Below are positions 63,974-64,000 of a DNA stretch of 64,000 nucleotides, piece by piece. Source of the stretch: Martinezella rhizogenes. GTDB lineage: Bacteria; Pseudomonadota; Alphaproteobacteria; Rhizobiales; Rhizobiaceae. The position numbers were made by a program, and so were the translations under genes. The DNA lies in assembly GCF_027460065.1 (NCBI RefSeq), contig NZ_JAPYZZ010000014.1, positions 85,546-149,545 of the forward strand. The letters are read 5' to 3'. How positions within the stretch are numbered: position 1 is the stretch's first letter; every line of letters begins with the position of its first letter. Under the pieces are notes generated by a model, which was not told the DNA's origin, ran no database searches, and saw only the letters and a program-made list of their open reading frames with translations.

Positions 63974-64000
63974 CAGACCTGGCAGCGACCTACTCTCCCG
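63974..64000 (-). rRNA. rrf: 5S ribosomal RNA, 3' end (cut by window edge)
   Basis: The minus strand reads CGGGAGAGTAGGTCGCTGCC and then AGGTCTGC, the conserved 3' end of alphaproteobacterial 5S rRNA. The rest of the gene and presumably 23S and 16S lie beyond the right edge. The exact mature end is uncertain by a few bases. Confidence 0.9.

Overview
The window looks like a chromosomal segment of a Rhizobiaceae alphaproteobacterium, most probably Agrobacterium or a close Rhizobium relative. The grounds are GC-rich coding DNA, many solute-uptake ABC systems each with its own regulator, an Aap-type amino-acid transporter, a 745-residue biliverdin phytochrome with the chromophore Cys at position 20 as in Agrobacterium Agp1, and an rRNA operon ending in 5S followed by initiator tRNA. 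This is judged from memory of the families; no database was searched.

Region 1 (1-12.0 kb): the tail of a ProW-like permease and a divergent proline-racemase-family protein; an aapJQMP-like transporter on the minus strand; and a LysR gene divergent from a plus-strand one-carbon cluster, glyA-folD-purU-dsdA. Region 2 (12.4-22.1 kb): two LacI regulons. One couples a polar amino-acid ABC system (with a permease-ATPase fusion) to a MocA-type dehydrogenase and a DadA-type flavoenzyme, with two perfect operators 21 bp apart. The other couples a DHDPS-family lyase to an MFS transporter under one perfect 20-bp operator. Region 3 (22.4-25.1 kb): a PhoP/PhoQ-type two-component pair divergent from a small membrane-anchored protein.

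Region 4 (25.5-34.8 kb): a dead transposase, then a LacI-controlled sugar-type ABC operon carrying a phosphotriesterase homologue, a GATase1-like protein, a PfkB kinase, a BtpA-family protein and an M20 carbamoylase-like hydrolase. No pathway is known to me for this combination and it is the best candidate for an undescribed catabolic system. Region 5 (35.1-45.5 kb): a MarR-linked dipeptide/opine-type ABC system with two DadA/PuuB-like flavoenzymes, an SDR and a cupin; related operator sequences lie before the MarR gene and before the fused DppDF ATPase. A glucoamylase-family gene truncated by an IS3 remnant follows.

Region 6 (46.5-54.2 kb): an ECF sigma/anti-sigma pair at the end of a lipid-modification operon (FAD oxidoreductase, DUF1365, Cfa-like methyltransferase, DUF2147, DUF2177), divergent from a second Cfa-like methyltransferase and a DUF1295 reductase. 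The divergent region carries two back-to-back promoter-like elements with identical hexamers and identical spacing. Region 7 (54.2-61.5 kb): two tandem copies of a three-gene signalling module (sensor kinase, single receiver, receiver-HWE/HisKA_2 kinase), one with a CHASE3 sensor and one with the phytochrome, separated by an opposing single receiver. Region 8 (61.5-64 kb): gene debris, a decayed IS3/IS407-type element, a strong terminator, tRNA-fMet, a hairpin-rich spacer and the 3' end of 5S rRNA on the minus strand.
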